This document shows, piece by piece, positions 34,694 to 43,926 of a DNA stretch of 55,732 nucleotides. The DNA lies in contig JACRBC010000146.1 of NCBI GenBank assembly GCA_016213245.1, forward strand, positions 1 to 55,732, read 5' to 3'. Position numbers and translations under genes: made by a program. A model generated the notes under the pieces. It was not told the origin of the DNA and ran no database searches. It worked only from the letters and a program-made list of their open reading frames with translations. Source of the DNA: Candidatus Solibacter usitatus. GTDB taxonomy: Bacteria > Acidobacteriota > Terriglobia > Bryobacterales > Bryobacteraceae. The stretch's first letter is position 1. Each line of letters opens with the position of its first letter.

Positions 34694-35411
34694 GCAGCAG
34701 GAACTCCTTGTTCCCTTCCGCGCCCGCTAGCGGGCTCTCCATCACGTCCGTCTCCAATCCCAGCAGGCGCGCCGCCGAGCTCACCTTTTCCACCGCGAAC
34801 CGGTGCAGCGCCTCGTCTCGAACGATTCCCCCCCGGCCCACCTGTTCGCGTCCCACCTCGAATTGCGGCTTGACCAGCACCACAATCTCCCGGGGGACCG
34901 CCAGCAGCGGTACGAGTGCGGGAAGAATGAGTGTAACCGAGATGAAGCTCACGTCGCACACCCCCAGGCAGACCGGCTCTCCCGTCAGCGCCGGTTCCAG
35001 GAAGCGTGCATTGACGCCCTCGTGCACCACCACTCGCGGGTCCTGCCTGAGCTTCCAGTCCAGTTGCCCCGTGCCCACGTCCACCGCGTGGACCCGCAAC
35101 GCTCCACGGCTCAACAGCACCTCCGTGAATCCGCCGGTGGAAGAGCCGACGTCGATGCACACCCGCCCGGCTACGTCGATATGCCAGTGGTCCAGTGCAC
35201 CGATCAGCTTGTAAGCCCCCCGGCTCACCCACGGCATTCTCTCGATCAGCTCCACTGCCGCGCTCTCCGCCACCAGCGCTCCGGCCTTGCCCACGCGCTG
35301 CCCGTCCACCCGCACCCCGCCCGCCAGCAGCAGCGCCTTCGCCTTCTCCCGCGATCCCACCAGGCCCCGGTCCACCAGCAACTGGTCGATGCGCTGCTTG
35401 CCGGGTTTCAT
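34653..35411 (-). CDS. tlyA: TlyA family rRNA 2'-O-methyltransferase
   Basis: A 252-residue protein with an N-terminal S4 RNA-binding domain (RIDQLLVDRGLVGSREKAKA, about 7-65) and an FtsJ-like Rossmann methyltransferase domain. SAM motif DVGSSTGGFTEVLL near 87-100, catalytic lysine in RGAYKLI near 64, and VKPQFEVGREQVGRGG near 177-192. TlyA methylates ribose in 16S and 23S rRNA and affects capreomycin sensitivity in mycobacteria. Lies between ispA and nadK. Confidence 0.94.
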   Translation of the reverse strand: MKPGKQRIDQLLVDRGLVGSREKAKALLLAGGVRVDGQRVGKAGALVAESAAVELIERMPWVSRGAYKLIGALDHWHIDVAGRVCIDVGSSTGGFTEVLLSRGALRVHAVDVGTGQLDWKLRQDPRVVVHEGVNARFLEPALTGEPVCLGVCDVSFISVTLILPALVPLLAVPREIVVLVKPQFEVGREQVGRGGIVRDEALHRFAVEKVSSAARLLGLETDVMESPLAGAEGNKEFLLHGTDPHSRNHLEA

Positions 35412-36292
35412 GAGGTCCGGTCGACGATCAGGTCGGCCAGCTCGCGCAGCCTCCTGGCTTCGGCTCCGAACCGGCTCAGAGCCGCGTGCGCCTGCCGGCG
35501 CTGCTCTTCGGCCATCTCGCGCGAACGCTCCAGGCCGTACACGGCTGGGAATGTGATCTTGTTCTGCGCCGCGTCCTTGCCGGCCGTCTTGCCAAGCTGC
35601 TCGGATGTCTGCGTCACGTCCAGAATGTCGTCGACGATCTGGAACGCCAGCCCGATGTGCTCGCCGTAGCGCGAAATCGCCTCCAGCACCGCTTCGTCCG
35701 CCCCCGCGTGGATCGCCCCCATCCGCAACGAGCAGCGCAGCAACGCGCCCGTCTTGGCCCGGTGGATCTTCTCCAGCAGCTCTTCGGTCGCCGGCTGCCC
35801 CCCGCCCTCGATGTCGTGCACCTGCCCGGCGATCATGCCGCCGATGGTGCCCGATGCCCGCGCAAGTTCCAATACCAGCCGTGCATCACCCCTCTGCCCC
35901 AGCACGTCGAACGCGTAAGTCAGCAGCCCATCGCCGGCCAGAATCGCCATCGCCTCGCCGAAAACCTTGTGCGAGGTCGGCCTCCCGCGCCGCAGGTCGT
36001 CGTTGTCCAGCGCCGGCAGGTCGTCGTGGATCAGCGAATACGTGTGGATCATCTCCAGCGTGCACGCCACCGCCAGGGCGCCCTCCACCTCGCGCCCCGC
36101 CGCCGTTCGCGCGGCCTCCAGGCACAGCAGCGGCCGGATCCGTTTGCCCCCCGCGAACAGAGAGTACCGCATCGCCCTGTGGATCGTCCGCGGCTCCTCG
36201 CCCTCGCCCGGCACCAGGCGGTCCAGCTCCGCATCCACCAGCTTGGCCTGCTCGGCGATGTACTCCTTCAGACTCAAATCCGCTAGCGTCAT
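35408..36292 (-). CDS. ispA: Polyprenyl (farnesyl/geranyl) diphosphate synthase
   Basis: A 294-residue prenyltransferase building C15-C20 isoprenoid diphosphates. The first aspartate-rich motif is DDLPALDNDD at 90-99, with the two-residue insertion typical of bacterial FPP synthases; the second is IVDDILDVTQ near 217-226. GGKRIRP at 48-54 binds the diphosphate. Overlaps xseB and tlyA by four bases. In many bacteria dxs sits between ispA and tlyA, but here it is absent. Confidence 0.95.
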   Translation of the reverse strand: MTLADLSLKEYIAEQAKLVDAELDRLVPGEGEEPRTIHRAMRYSLFAGGKRIRPLLCLEAARTAAGREVEGALAVACTLEMIHTYSLIHDDLPALDNDDLRRGRPTSHKVFGEAMAILAGDGLLTYAFDVLGQRGDARLVLELARASGTIGGMIAGQVHDIEGGGQPATEELLEKIHRAKTGALLRCSLRMGAIHAGADEAVLEAISRYGEHIGLAFQIVDDILDVTQTSEQLGKTAGKDAAQNKITFPAVYGLERSREMAEEQRRQAHAALSRFGAEARRLRELADLIVDRTS

Positions 36293-36555
36293 TCTTCTGC
36301 GATGTCGAACGGCGAAGCCTCCACCGTCTCACCCTTCTTCATCAGGATCTCCACCCGTGTCTCCGCCTCCGAGAGTTGCTTGCGGCAGGATTCGCTCAAC
36401 TCCACGCCCCGCTCAAACAGAGCCAGCGCCTTCTCCAGCGGCAGCTCCGCGCTCTCCATCTGCTTGACGACGTCCTCCAACTCATTCAGCGCCTGCTCGA
36501 ATGGGACGCCCTGCGCCGCGGGCGCCTCGCCGGCTTTGCCTCTCTTATCGGCCAT
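36289..36555 (-). CDS. xseB: Exodeoxyribonuclease VII small subunit
   Basis: An 88-residue helical protein. FEQALNELEDVVKQMESAEL (19-38) and PLEKALALFERGVELSESCR (39-58) are the XseB coiled region that binds XseA. The N-terminal tail is longer and more charged than usual, and the C-terminal tail is acidic. The large subunit gene is not in the window. First of the overlapped block; the peptide transporter ends 24 bases upstream. Confidence 0.94.
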   Translation of the reverse strand: MADKRGKAGEAPAAQGVPFEQALNELEDVVKQMESAELPLEKALALFERGVELSESCRKQLSEAETRVEILMKKGETVEASPFDIAEE

Positions 36556-36579
36556 CGCTTTATTCTACGCCGCGCGGCG

Positions 36580-38055
36580 CTATTGGATGCTCCGCATCAT
36601 GCGCGCCACCGGCCGCGCCAGCAGCGCCAGCGCAACAGCCGCCACCGCCATGATCATCGCCATGCTCTTGAATAGCTCGTAGGGGGGCAGGTTTCCATAG
36701 TAGGCCGCCGTCCGCCCGGCCAGGTAGTTGCCCATCGACAGCGACAGGAACCATACGCCCATCATCAGTCCGCCCACGCGCGCCGGCGCCAGTTTCGTCA
36801 TCGCGCTCAATCCGACGGGGCTCAACAGCAGCTCGCCGACCGTCTGCAACAGGTACGTCACAACCAGCCACATCGGGCTCACTCGCCCTGTCGCGCCGGC
36901 GCCTTGCGCCGCCGCCATCATCACCACGAACGACAGCGTCGCGCACAGCAGCGCCAGCGAAAACTTCATCACCGATCCCGGCTGCCGGTCGCCCAGCCTG
37001 ATCCACACCCACGCGAATACTCCCGCTAGCACGATGATGAATCCCGCGTTCAGGCTCTGAAACCAGCTCGCCGGAAAGTTGAATCCCCACAGCACGTTCC
37101 CCGTGTTGTGCTTGGCAAACAGGTTGAACGACGATCCCGCCTGCTCAAAGGCCGCCCAATACAGCGCCGAGCCCCAGAACAGCACCGCGATCACCGCCAG
37201 CCGCTTCCGTTCGTCCGGAGTCCAGCCCCCCCCCAGGAACATCCAGCCGAACAGCCCCAGCGTGATGGCGAAAAGCACGAACCCCGCGCCATTCACCAGC
37301 CGCTCCGCGCTCAGCTCCATCAACCCGCTGAAGTGCAGTGCCGCCAGCAGTGCGAACAGCCCGGCCACTCCCGCCAGCCCGTTGCGGAAGCTCCGCCGCC
37401 ACTGCCGCCCGATCTCCGGCGTGGGCGGCTCCACCGGCTTCAGTCCCGCCGCGCCCAGCCGGCTCAGCCCGCGCAGGTATGTGATCACCCCCAGCACCAT
37501 GCCCGCCCCGGCCATGGCGAAGCCCAGCCGCCAGTTGATCCGCTCACCCACCCAACCGCAGGCCAGCGGCGCCAGCGTCGAGCCGATGTTGATCCCCATG
37601 TAGAAAACGGAAAAACCGGAATCCCGGCGCGGATCGCCCGGCTGATAGATCTGCCCGACGATCGTTGAAATATTCGGCTTCAGCAGGCCCGTTCCGAAAG
37701 CCACAATCACCATCCCGGCGAAGAACGCCGGCTCGGCGGGCAGCGCCAGCATGAGGTAACCGATGGCGATCAGCACGCCGCCCGCGAGCACGGCCCGCTG
37801 TTGGCCCAGAATCCTGTCGGCCACCCATCCCCCCGGCAGGCTCAGCCCGTACACGCTCGCCGTGTACAGCCCATAGATCGCATACGCCTTCGGTACGTCG
37901 TAGCCCAGCCCGCCCGACGATGCCGCCGCCGTCATGAACAGCACCAGCAGCGCCCGCATGCCGTAGTAGCCGAACCGCTCCCACAACTCGGTGAAGAACA
38001 GCGTCGACAGGCCGGCCGGGTGGCCGAAAAACCGTGTGTTCGTATCGCGGGTCAT
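36580..38055 (-). CDS. POT/PTR-family peptide:proton symporter
   Basis: A 491-residue transporter with 12-14 membrane helices importing di- and tripeptides. The family signature FTELWERFGYYGMRALLVLF (about 21-40) contains the conserved ExxERFxYY motif; GTGLLKPNISTIVGQIY near 121-137 and FSVFYMGINIGSTLAPL near 147-163 are further POT marks. The ATG at 38055 begins MTRDTNTRFFGHPAG. It fits the peptide-degrading equipment nearby (M14 and S46). Likely first gene of the operon. Confidence 0.93.
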   Translation of the reverse strand: MTRDTNTRFFGHPAGLSTLFFTELWERFGYYGMRALLVLFMTAAASSGGLGYDVPKAYAIYGLYTASVYGLSLPGGWVADRILGQQRAVLAGGVLIAIGYLMLALPAEPAFFAGMVIVAFGTGLLKPNISTIVGQIYQPGDPRRDSGFSVFYMGINIGSTLAPLACGWVGERINWRLGFAMAGAGMVLGVITYLRGLSRLGAAGLKPVEPPTPEIGRQWRRSFRNGLAGVAGLFALLAALHFSGLMELSAERLVNGAGFVLFAITLGLFGWMFLGGGWTPDERKRLAVIAVLFWGSALYWAAFEQAGSSFNLFAKHNTGNVLWGFNFPASWFQSLNAGFIIVLAGVFAWVWIRLGDRQPGSVMKFSLALLCATLSFVVMMAAAQGAGATGRVSPMWLVVTYLLQTVGELLLSPVGLSAMTKLAPARVGGLMMGVWFLSLSMGNYLAGRTAAYYGNLPPYELFKSMAMIMAVAAVALALLARPVARMMRSIQ

Positions 38056-38104
38056 GAACCACCCAGTGTAGCCGACCCCAGGACCCATCGCCCCCGCAGC
38101 GTCG

Positions 38105-41100
38105 CTACCAGCGCCCCTGCGGCGGCGCCGAGTCCAGCAGCCCGCGGAGAATCTCCACCAGATGCTGCGGCGAAAACGGCTTCTGCAGATACGCCGTCCC
38201 GGGCAGCTTGGTCAGCGATCCGGAACGCTCGTCGTGAGAGTAGCCGGACACAAACAACACTGGGACTGCGGGATGAATCTGCCGCAGGCGGTTGGCCAGC
38301 ACCGTGCCGGACATGCCCGGCATCACCACGTCGGTGACCACCGCGTCGATCCGCCCCGAGCTTGCCTCCAGCGCCGATTCGCCGTCTTCCGCCGCCACCA
38401 CCTCGAACCCGCTTTCGCGCAGCACGCTCGAGATCAACGCGCGCACGCCCGGCTCGTCTTCCACCACCAGCACCACGCCGCTGTTTGCACCCCGTTGCTT
38501 GGCGTCCCGCGCCGGCGGTTGCGCCGCTTCCGATGCCGCCGCTCGCGATACCGGCAGGTATACCTTGATCTCCGAGCCGCGGCCCTCCTCGCTCTTCACC
38601 GAAACAGAGCCGCCTAACTGCCTCACGATGCCGTAGACCGTGCTCAGTCCCAGCCCCGTTCCGCGCCCCAACTCCTTGGTGGTAAAGAACGGCTCGAAGA
38701 GGTGCGCTTGTGTCGCCGGGCTCATGCCGCATCCGGTGTCTGTCACCGACAGCACGCTGTAACGCCCCGCCGGAATGTCGTGGTCGTTGCCCTCGGCATC
38801 GGCCGGCACCTCTTCGGCCGTGGTGGTGATCCCAAGCGTGCCGCCCTTCGGCATGGCGTCGCGGGCGTTCATCACCAGGTTCAGAATCACCCGCTCCAAC
38901 TGGTGCTGATCCGCCTCAACCGGCTCCACTTCCGGCTCATGCCTCACATTCAGTGCCACCCGCTCGCCCACCACACTCCGCAACATCGAGATCTGCCCGT
39001 CCACAACCTCGCACAGCTTCAGCACCCTCAACCTCAGGTGCTGCTTGCGTCCGAAGGCCAGCAACTGCGAGACTAGCGCCGCCGCCCGTTCGCCTGCGGA
39101 CTGGATCTCGCCCAGGCTCTCCCGCACTGCGCTTCCCTCCTGCGCACGAGGAGCCGCCATGCTCGCGTGGCCCAGGATCACCGTCAACAGGTTGTTGAAG
39201 TCGTGGGCCACGCCGCCCGCCAGTTGTCCCACCGCCTCCATCTTCTGGATGTCCCGGACCCGCGCCTCCAGTTGTTGCCGCTCCGACACGTCCTGCACGA
39301 CGCAGAGCGCAAACTCGCGGCCCTCGAATTTGATCAGCGTCGCCCTTACCTCCAGTGGGCGCGGCTCGCCGCCGTTGCGCCGGCTCATGCACTCGGTCGT
39401 CTTCGAACCGTCGCGCTTCAGGTCCGCCCACAAGGCCGGCCACAGCTCCTCGCCGGCGTCGTAGTCGAGGATTGACGCGTCCAGCGTGAGGATCTCCCGC
39501 TCGTTTTGGCCGAACAGCCGGCAGGCGGCCTGGTTGGCCCGTAGAATCCCTCCCCTGGCGTCAAACCACAGCGTGGCGACAGCCGTCTGGTCGATCGAGC
39601 GCTGTGTCAGCCGCAGCTCCTCCTCGGCCTTCATACGGTCGGCGATCTCCTGCCTTAGGTCTTCGTTCGCGCGCGCCAGGGCGGATGTTCTCTCCTCCAC
39701 CCGCGCCTCCAACTCGACATTGGCGCGCTTCAGCGCTTCGGCCGCCTCGCTCCGCCTCACCCACCGGTCTCGAAGCCGCGCCAGCCACGCCAGCAGAGCG
39801 AATGCCGCACCGGCGCAGCAGGCGGCGAACCAGACCGTCTCATAGAAGTAGGGCTCTATCCGGATCGAGACCGAAGCCCCGCTCTCGTTCCAGACACCGT
39901 CGTTGTTGCACGCCCTGACCCGGAAAACATATTCGCCCGGCGATAACTGCGTGTACGACGCCACCCGCCCGCCGCCGGCGTCCACCCAGTTGCCGTCCAC
40001 CCCTCCCAGCCGGTACTGAATCCTGTTCCGCTCCGGAGCCAGCAAACTCAGTGCGCTGTAGCGCACCTCTATTCGCCTGCTGCCCGCGGGCAGCTCTGCT
40101 ACCCCGCTCCGCAGCCACTCTTCCCGTCCGGATTGGACCGATTCCACCATCACCGCCGGAGGCCGCGCGTTGATGCGCAGGTTGGCGGGGTCGATCACCG
40201 AAACCCCCTTCACCGTCGGGATCCACACCCGTCCGTCCCGCGCCACCCACCCCGCCGGCTGGCCGCCTCCCCCCCCATTGCATTCACGGCTACGCATGCC
40301 GTCGGCTACGCCGTACTGCTTGAACTCCACCGCCGGCCCGCCTCCGCCGGCGAACGCGTCCATCGCCGCGCGCCGGGCCCGCACCACCCCGCTGTTGGTC
40401 GTGATCCACAGGTCGCCCTTGCCATCCTCCATCGCCCGGTACACCACGTTGTTCGGCAGCCCGTTGGCCATCGAAAAGGCAAACACCTGCCCCCCCTGCG
40501 CCCGCAACAACCCCTCGCCGTCTGTGCCCGCCCACAGGGTTCCGCGCGAGTCGAAATACATCGAATGGACCTTGATCGCCTTGCGATTGCCCAGCAGCGG
40601 GGATGGCTGCAGGCGTCCATCCCTGAATTCGTACAGCGCGGCATTGGTCGACGCGAGCAGGCGGCCATCCGGCGTTTCGGCCAGCACCAGCACCGCCCGC
40701 AGCGTCTGCTCCTTCTCCGCCACCGTGTGCATCACCCACTTGTCGTCGCGAAACTCCGCCAGACCTTCACTCGTCGCCGCCCACACGCTCCCGTCCCGCT
40801 TCTGAAGGATGTGCTGCGCGTTGCACCGCGGCAGCCCGTCCTCGGGCCGGAATGTCTTGATGCGCCCCCCGCGAAGTGTGCTGATTCCGCCCGCGCCGGT
40901 GCCGATCCACAACGTCTCGTCCCGTCCTTCCGTCAGCGCCCACACCGAGTTGCTCGGCAGCCCGTCCTCCTTTCTGAAGACCTGTATCCGCTCCTCTTTC
41001 AGGCGCGCCAGCCCGCCTTTCTCCGTACCCATCCACACGCTGCCGTCCTTCGTCTCAAGCACCGTGAACACGTATTCGTCCGGTAACCCCTCGGCGGCCG

Positions 41101-42109
41101 TGTAGTTGACGAACTTGCTGTCCTTCAGCCGGTCCAGCCCTCCGCCGAACAGTCCCAGCCAGAGCGCGCCTTCCAGGTCTTCAAAAGTAAGCCGCACGTA
41201 GGAGTGCGTCAGCCCGTCCTTTTGAGTGAAGGACTCGATTCCGCGGTACGTGATGCGGTTCAATCCGCCGCTGGTCGCCACCCACAAGTTGCCGTCCCGG
41301 TCCCTTCGGATGCTTCGCACCGTGATCGAACACAGGCCGTCCGCCACCGTCAGCGTCTTCGATTCCCCGTCGCGGATGCGCACCAGGCCCGTTTTGTCCG
41401 CCCCCACCCACAACTCCCCGCTCGCATCCTGGTGCACCGCCACCACCATCTTCCCGTTCAGACCCAGGCTGGCGGGCACGGGCGCCACCACCCCGCCGCT
41501 GATCTTGTACAACCCCAGGTCGGTGCCCACCCATACCCCGCCGCCGGCGGCGCGTGCCATTGCCCGGACGGTGTTGCTGGCCATCCCGTGGCTCGTGTTG
41601 TATACCCGCGCCTTCCCGTCCTTCAGGTGCGTCACTCCAGCTCCGAACGTGCCCACCCACAGGCTGCCGTCCCCATCCACCAGCAGGCTGCGTATCGCCT
41701 CGCCGCCCAGGCCGTCGCTTTTGGTCAACCGCGTAAACTTGCCGCGGCTGTACTTAAGCAGCCCGCCCTGCGACATGCCCACCCACAGCGCCCCATCGGG
41801 CGTCACGGTGAGATCCGAGATATTCTCGTGCACCAACTCGGGAGTGGTCAGCAACGAGAATACCTGGAATCGCACGCCGTCGAACCGCACCAGCCCGTTT
41901 CGCGTCCCCAGCCAAAGGTATCCTTCCGGAGTCTGCGCGATGGCTTGCACCGTGCTCTGTTCGAGTCCCTCGCGGGCCTGCCAGTGGTCCAAGGCGTATT
42001 GCGAAATGGCCCTGTGAGGATCAAGACCAGGCGCGGCGGGCGCGCCCAGTAGCAGCGCAACGCACGCCCTGATCGCCACCCGTGCCAGCCTCTCTCTGCC
42101 GGTTTGCAT
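38105..42109 (-). CDS. Hybrid histidine kinase with two periplasmic beta-propellers
   Basis: A 1334-residue one-protein two-component system. After a signal segment, about 14 Reg_prop blades (each with an LWVGT-like core, residues about 45-650) form two seven-bladed propellers in the periplasm. A Y_Y_Y domain follows (about 660-753), then a transmembrane helix (about 757-783), a coiled linker, a PAS domain (about 836-940), HisKA with the phospho-His in GGVAHDFNNLL near 968, HATPase (about 1070-1183; DTGCGMSP, GTGLGLSTV), and a receiver with Asp in DAVVTDVVMPGMSG near 1257. No DNA-binding domain, so output passes by the receiver or another regulator. The ligand is probably a glycan or sugar, by analogy with Bacteroides systems. 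Confidence 0.94.
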   Translation of the reverse strand: MQTGRERLARVAIRACVALLLGAPAAPGLDPHRAISQYALDHWQAREGLEQSTVQAIAQTPEGYLWLGTRNGLVRFDGVRFQVFSLLTTPELVHENISDLTVTPDGALWVGMSQGGLLKYSRGKFTRLTKSDGLGGEAIRSLLVDGDGSLWVGTFGAGVTHLKDGKARVYNTSHGMASNTVRAMARAAGGGVWVGTDLGLYKISGGVVAPVPASLGLNGKMVVAVHQDASGELWVGADKTGLVRIRDGESKTLTVADGLCSITVRSIRRDRDGNLWVATSGGLNRITYRGIESFTQKDGLTHSYVRLTFEDLEGALWLGLFGGGLDRLKDSKFVNYTAAEGLPDEYVFTVLETKDGSVWMGTEKGGLARLKEERIQVFRKEDGLPSNSVWALTEGRDETLWIGTGAGGISTLRGGRIKTFRPEDGLPRCNAQHILQKRDGSVWAATSEGLAEFRDDKWVMHTVAEKEQTLRAVLVLAETPDGRLLASTNAALYEFRDGRLQPSPLLGNRKAIKVHSMYFDSRGTLWAGTDGEGLLRAQGGQVFAFSMANGLPNNVVYRAMEDGKGDLWITTNSGVVRARRAAMDAFAGGGGPAVEFKQYGVADGMRSRECNGGGGGQPAGWVARDGRVWIPTVKGVSVIDPANLRINARPPAVMVESVQSGREEWLRSGVAELPAGSRRIEVRYSALSLLAPERNRIQYRLGGVDGNWVDAGGGRVASYTQLSPGEYVFRVRACNNDGVWNESGASVSIRIEPYFYETVWFAACCAGAAFALLAWLARLRDRWVRRSEAAEALKRANVELEARVEERTSALARANEDLRQEIADRMKAEEELRLTQRSIDQTAVATLWFDARGGILRANQAACRLFGQNEREILTLDASILDYDAGEELWPALWADLKRDGSKTTECMSRRNGGEPRPLEVRATLIKFEGREFALCVVQDVSERQQLEARVRDIQKMEAVGQLAGGVAHDFNNLLTVILGHASMAAPRAQEGSAVRESLGEIQSAGERAAALVSQLLAFGRKQHLRLRVLKLCEVVDGQISMLRSVVGERVALNVRHEPEVEPVEADQHQLERVILNLVMNARDAMPKGGTLGITTTAEEVPADAEGNDHDIPAGRYSVLSVTDTGCGMSPATQAHLFEPFFTTKELGRGTGLGLSTVYGIVRQLGGSVSVKSEEGRGSEIKVYLPVSRAAASEAAQPPARDAKQRGANSGVVLVVEDEPGVRALISSVLRESGFEVVAAEDGESALEASSGRIDAVVTDVVMPGMSGTVLANRLRQIHPAVPVLFVSGYSHDERSGSLTKLPGTAYLQKPFSPQHLVEILRGLLDSAPPQGRW

Positions 42110-42188
42110 AATACTCCGCAGGACGCCGACCCCAGCACGATCGCTCCGGCCTGAAACCGGATACCGTCTTCCGATTGGAATCCTATCA

Positions 42189-42210
42189 CGACCGCGCGAA
42201 GCCGCGGTCG
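42189..42210 (-). terminator. GC hairpin after the sugar-binding protein gene
   Basis: CGACCGCG (42189-42196) and CGCGGTCG (42203-42210) are perfect 8-base arms around a 6-base loop, which reads GCTTCG on the minus strand. It lies 23 bases past the binding-protein stop and 80 bases before the kinase start. A terminator without a T run, or an operator, is possible. Confidence 0.45.
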
Positions 42211-42232
42211 CTAATCTGAGCAACCGCCGGAC

Positions 42233-43183
42233 CTACGGCTTCCGCAACTCCGGATGCAGCATCTCGCGCACCTCCGGCTTGTCCAGGTCGCCAACCGTCA
42301 CCACTGTCGGCTGCATGTCGATGCGCCCCGGCGGCGTGCGCCCCTCCAGTTTGTCCACCAGCGTCTTCACCGCCTGGAATGCCATGCTGTACGGGTCCTG
42401 CGCGATGAAGGCGTCCACGTTCCCCGCCCGCATCTCCTCCACCAGCGCGTCGCTGCTGTCGTTCGTCACCAGCCGGATCCGCCCGTTCAACCCTCTCCCC
42501 CTCAACGCCAGTACGGCCCCCGCCGCGCTCGGCTCCGTTGTCGTGAACAACCCGTCCAGTCCCGGATGCGCCGCCAGGATATTCTCCGTCGCCGCCCTCG
42601 CCTTGGCCCGGTCCGACATGCCGTATTGCTCGGCCACAATGCGAATGCCCGGGTACTCCTTCTTCATCGTGTCGCGGAATCCGATCTCCCGGTCCATCGT
42701 CGACAGGCTTCCCGGCGCGTGCAGGATCACCGCCACCGCGCCCTTGCCCCCCAGCAGTTCCGCCAGCTTGCGCGCTCCCATCCGCCCGGCGAGCACGTTG
42801 TCCGTTCCCACGAACGTCATGAAGTTCGCCGAATCCACCCCGGAATCGAACACCGTCACCGGAATGCCGGCTGCCACCGCCCGCTCAATCGGCGCCACCA
42901 GCGCCTGGCGCTCGCTCGCCGCCACCGCGATCCCGTCCACCCTCTGCGCGATCATCGAATCGATAATCTGGATCTGCCGCGCGTATTCGGTCTCCGATGC
43001 CGGCCCGTTCCACAGAATCTCCACGTTGAACTTCTTCCCCGCCGCCAGCGCGCCGGCCTGCACCGATACCCAGAACAGGTGGGCCGTTCCCTTCGGAATT
43101 ACCGCGATCCTGCGCCGCCGCGTGCGCGCGCATCCCGCCAGCCACGCCGCGCCGCCTCCGGTCAGTATGTCGCGCCGCGTCAT
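42233..43183 (-). CDS. Sugar-binding periplasmic lipoprotein (RbsB-like)
   Basis: A 316-residue type I periplasmic binding protein. The N-terminus MTRRDILTGGGAAWLAGCAR combines a twin-arginine-like RR with a lipobox LAGC, so Cys18 is probably lipidated. The fold is RbsB/LacI-like: IAVIPKGTAHLFWVSVQAGA, IIDSMIAQRVDGIAVAASE, VTVFDSGVDS, GLFTTTEPSAAGAVLAL, DAFIAQDPYSMAFQAV. No permease or ATPase adjoins it, so it may serve as a sensor partner for the hybrid kinase. Its ATG overlaps the SDR stop by four bases. Confidence 0.9.
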   Translation of the reverse strand: MTRRDILTGGGAAWLAGCARTRRRRIAVIPKGTAHLFWVSVQAGALAAGKKFNVEILWNGPASETEYARQIQIIDSMIAQRVDGIAVAASERQALVAPIERAVAAGIPVTVFDSGVDSANFMTFVGTDNVLAGRMGARKLAELLGGKGAVAVILHAPGSLSTMDREIGFRDTMKKEYPGIRIVAEQYGMSDRAKARAATENILAAHPGLDGLFTTTEPSAAGAVLALRGRGLNGRIRLVTNDSSDALVEEMRAGNVDAFIAQDPYSMAFQAVKTLVDKLEGRTPPGRIDMQPTVVTVGDLDKPEVREMLHPELRKP

Positions 43184-43926
43184 TGTGCCAGCCAGCCGCC
43201 GTCAATGACGATGTCGGTCCCGGTAATGAACGATGCCGCCGCCGAGCACAGGTACACCGCCAGCGAGCCGATGTCCGGCGGATCGCCCCACTTGCCCAGC
43301 GGAATCTTGGAGAGAAACTGCGCGTTGGCCTCCGGGTCGCCCATCAGCACCGTGTTCATCTCCGTCGCGAACGGCCCCGGACTGATCCCGTTCACCGTGA
43401 TCCCCTCGCCCGCCAATTCCATCGCCAGCGCCCGCGTGAAGCCCAGCAGCCCGGTCTTGGACGCCGAATAGGCGCACCGCCCCGGCAGTGAAACGTGGCT
43501 CATGATCGAAGTCATGTTGACGATCCGCCCGTAGCCGCCGCCCTTCATGTGCGGCACAAATGCGCGCGCGCACAGAAACGCGCTCGTCAGGTTGCTGTCC
43601 ATCACCCACCGCCACTCTTCCAGCGTGAATTCCGTCACCGGCTTGCGCAGGTTCACTCCGGCGTTGTTGATCAGGATTCGCACCTTGCCCAGCCGCTTGG
43701 ATACTTCCCCTTCCAACCGCGCGACATCTTCTTCCTTCGTCACGTCGCAGGGGAAGACCTCGCACCGCTCGCCGCACTCCGCCGCCGCCGCCCCCAGCTT
43801 CTCCACGTCCCTCCCCACCAGCGCCACCGCCGCGCCCGCGCGCGCCAGCGCCACCGCCATCGCCCGCCCCAATCCGCGCGACGCCCCCGTCACCAGCGCT
43901 GTCTTGTCCCCGAAAAACTCAGCCAT
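43180..43926 (-). CDS. Short-chain dehydrogenase/reductase
   Basis: A 248-residue classical SDR. Cofactor loop TGASRGLGRAMA near 14-25, structural NNAG near 88-91, catalytic Ser in VNMTSIMSHVS near 137-147, YxxxK in YSASKTG near 153-159, and PGPFATEMN near 183-191. Closest in style to gluconate 5-dehydrogenase or 3-oxoacyl-ACP reductase-like enzymes; the neighbouring sugar-binding protein makes a polyol or sugar-acid substrate plausible. Overlaps the PH-domain gene end by eight bases. Confidence 0.92.
   Translation of the reverse strand: MAEFFGDKTALVTGASRGLGRAMAVALARAGAAVALVGRDVEKLGAAAAECGERCEVFPCDVTKEEDVARLEGEVSKRLGKVRILINNAGVNLRKPVTEFTLEEWRWVMDSNLTSAFLCARAFVPHMKGGGYGRIVNMTSIMSHVSLPGRCAYSASKTGLLGFTRALAMELAGEGITVNGISPGPFATEMNTVLMGDPEANAQFLSKIPLGKWGDPPDIGSLAVYLCSAAASFITGTDIVIDGGWLAQ

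Noticed and set aside
38105-42223. Kinase start at 42223
   Set aside because: The additional 38 residues are arginine-rich, with no signal peptide. The ATG at 42109 begins directly before a normal export signal.
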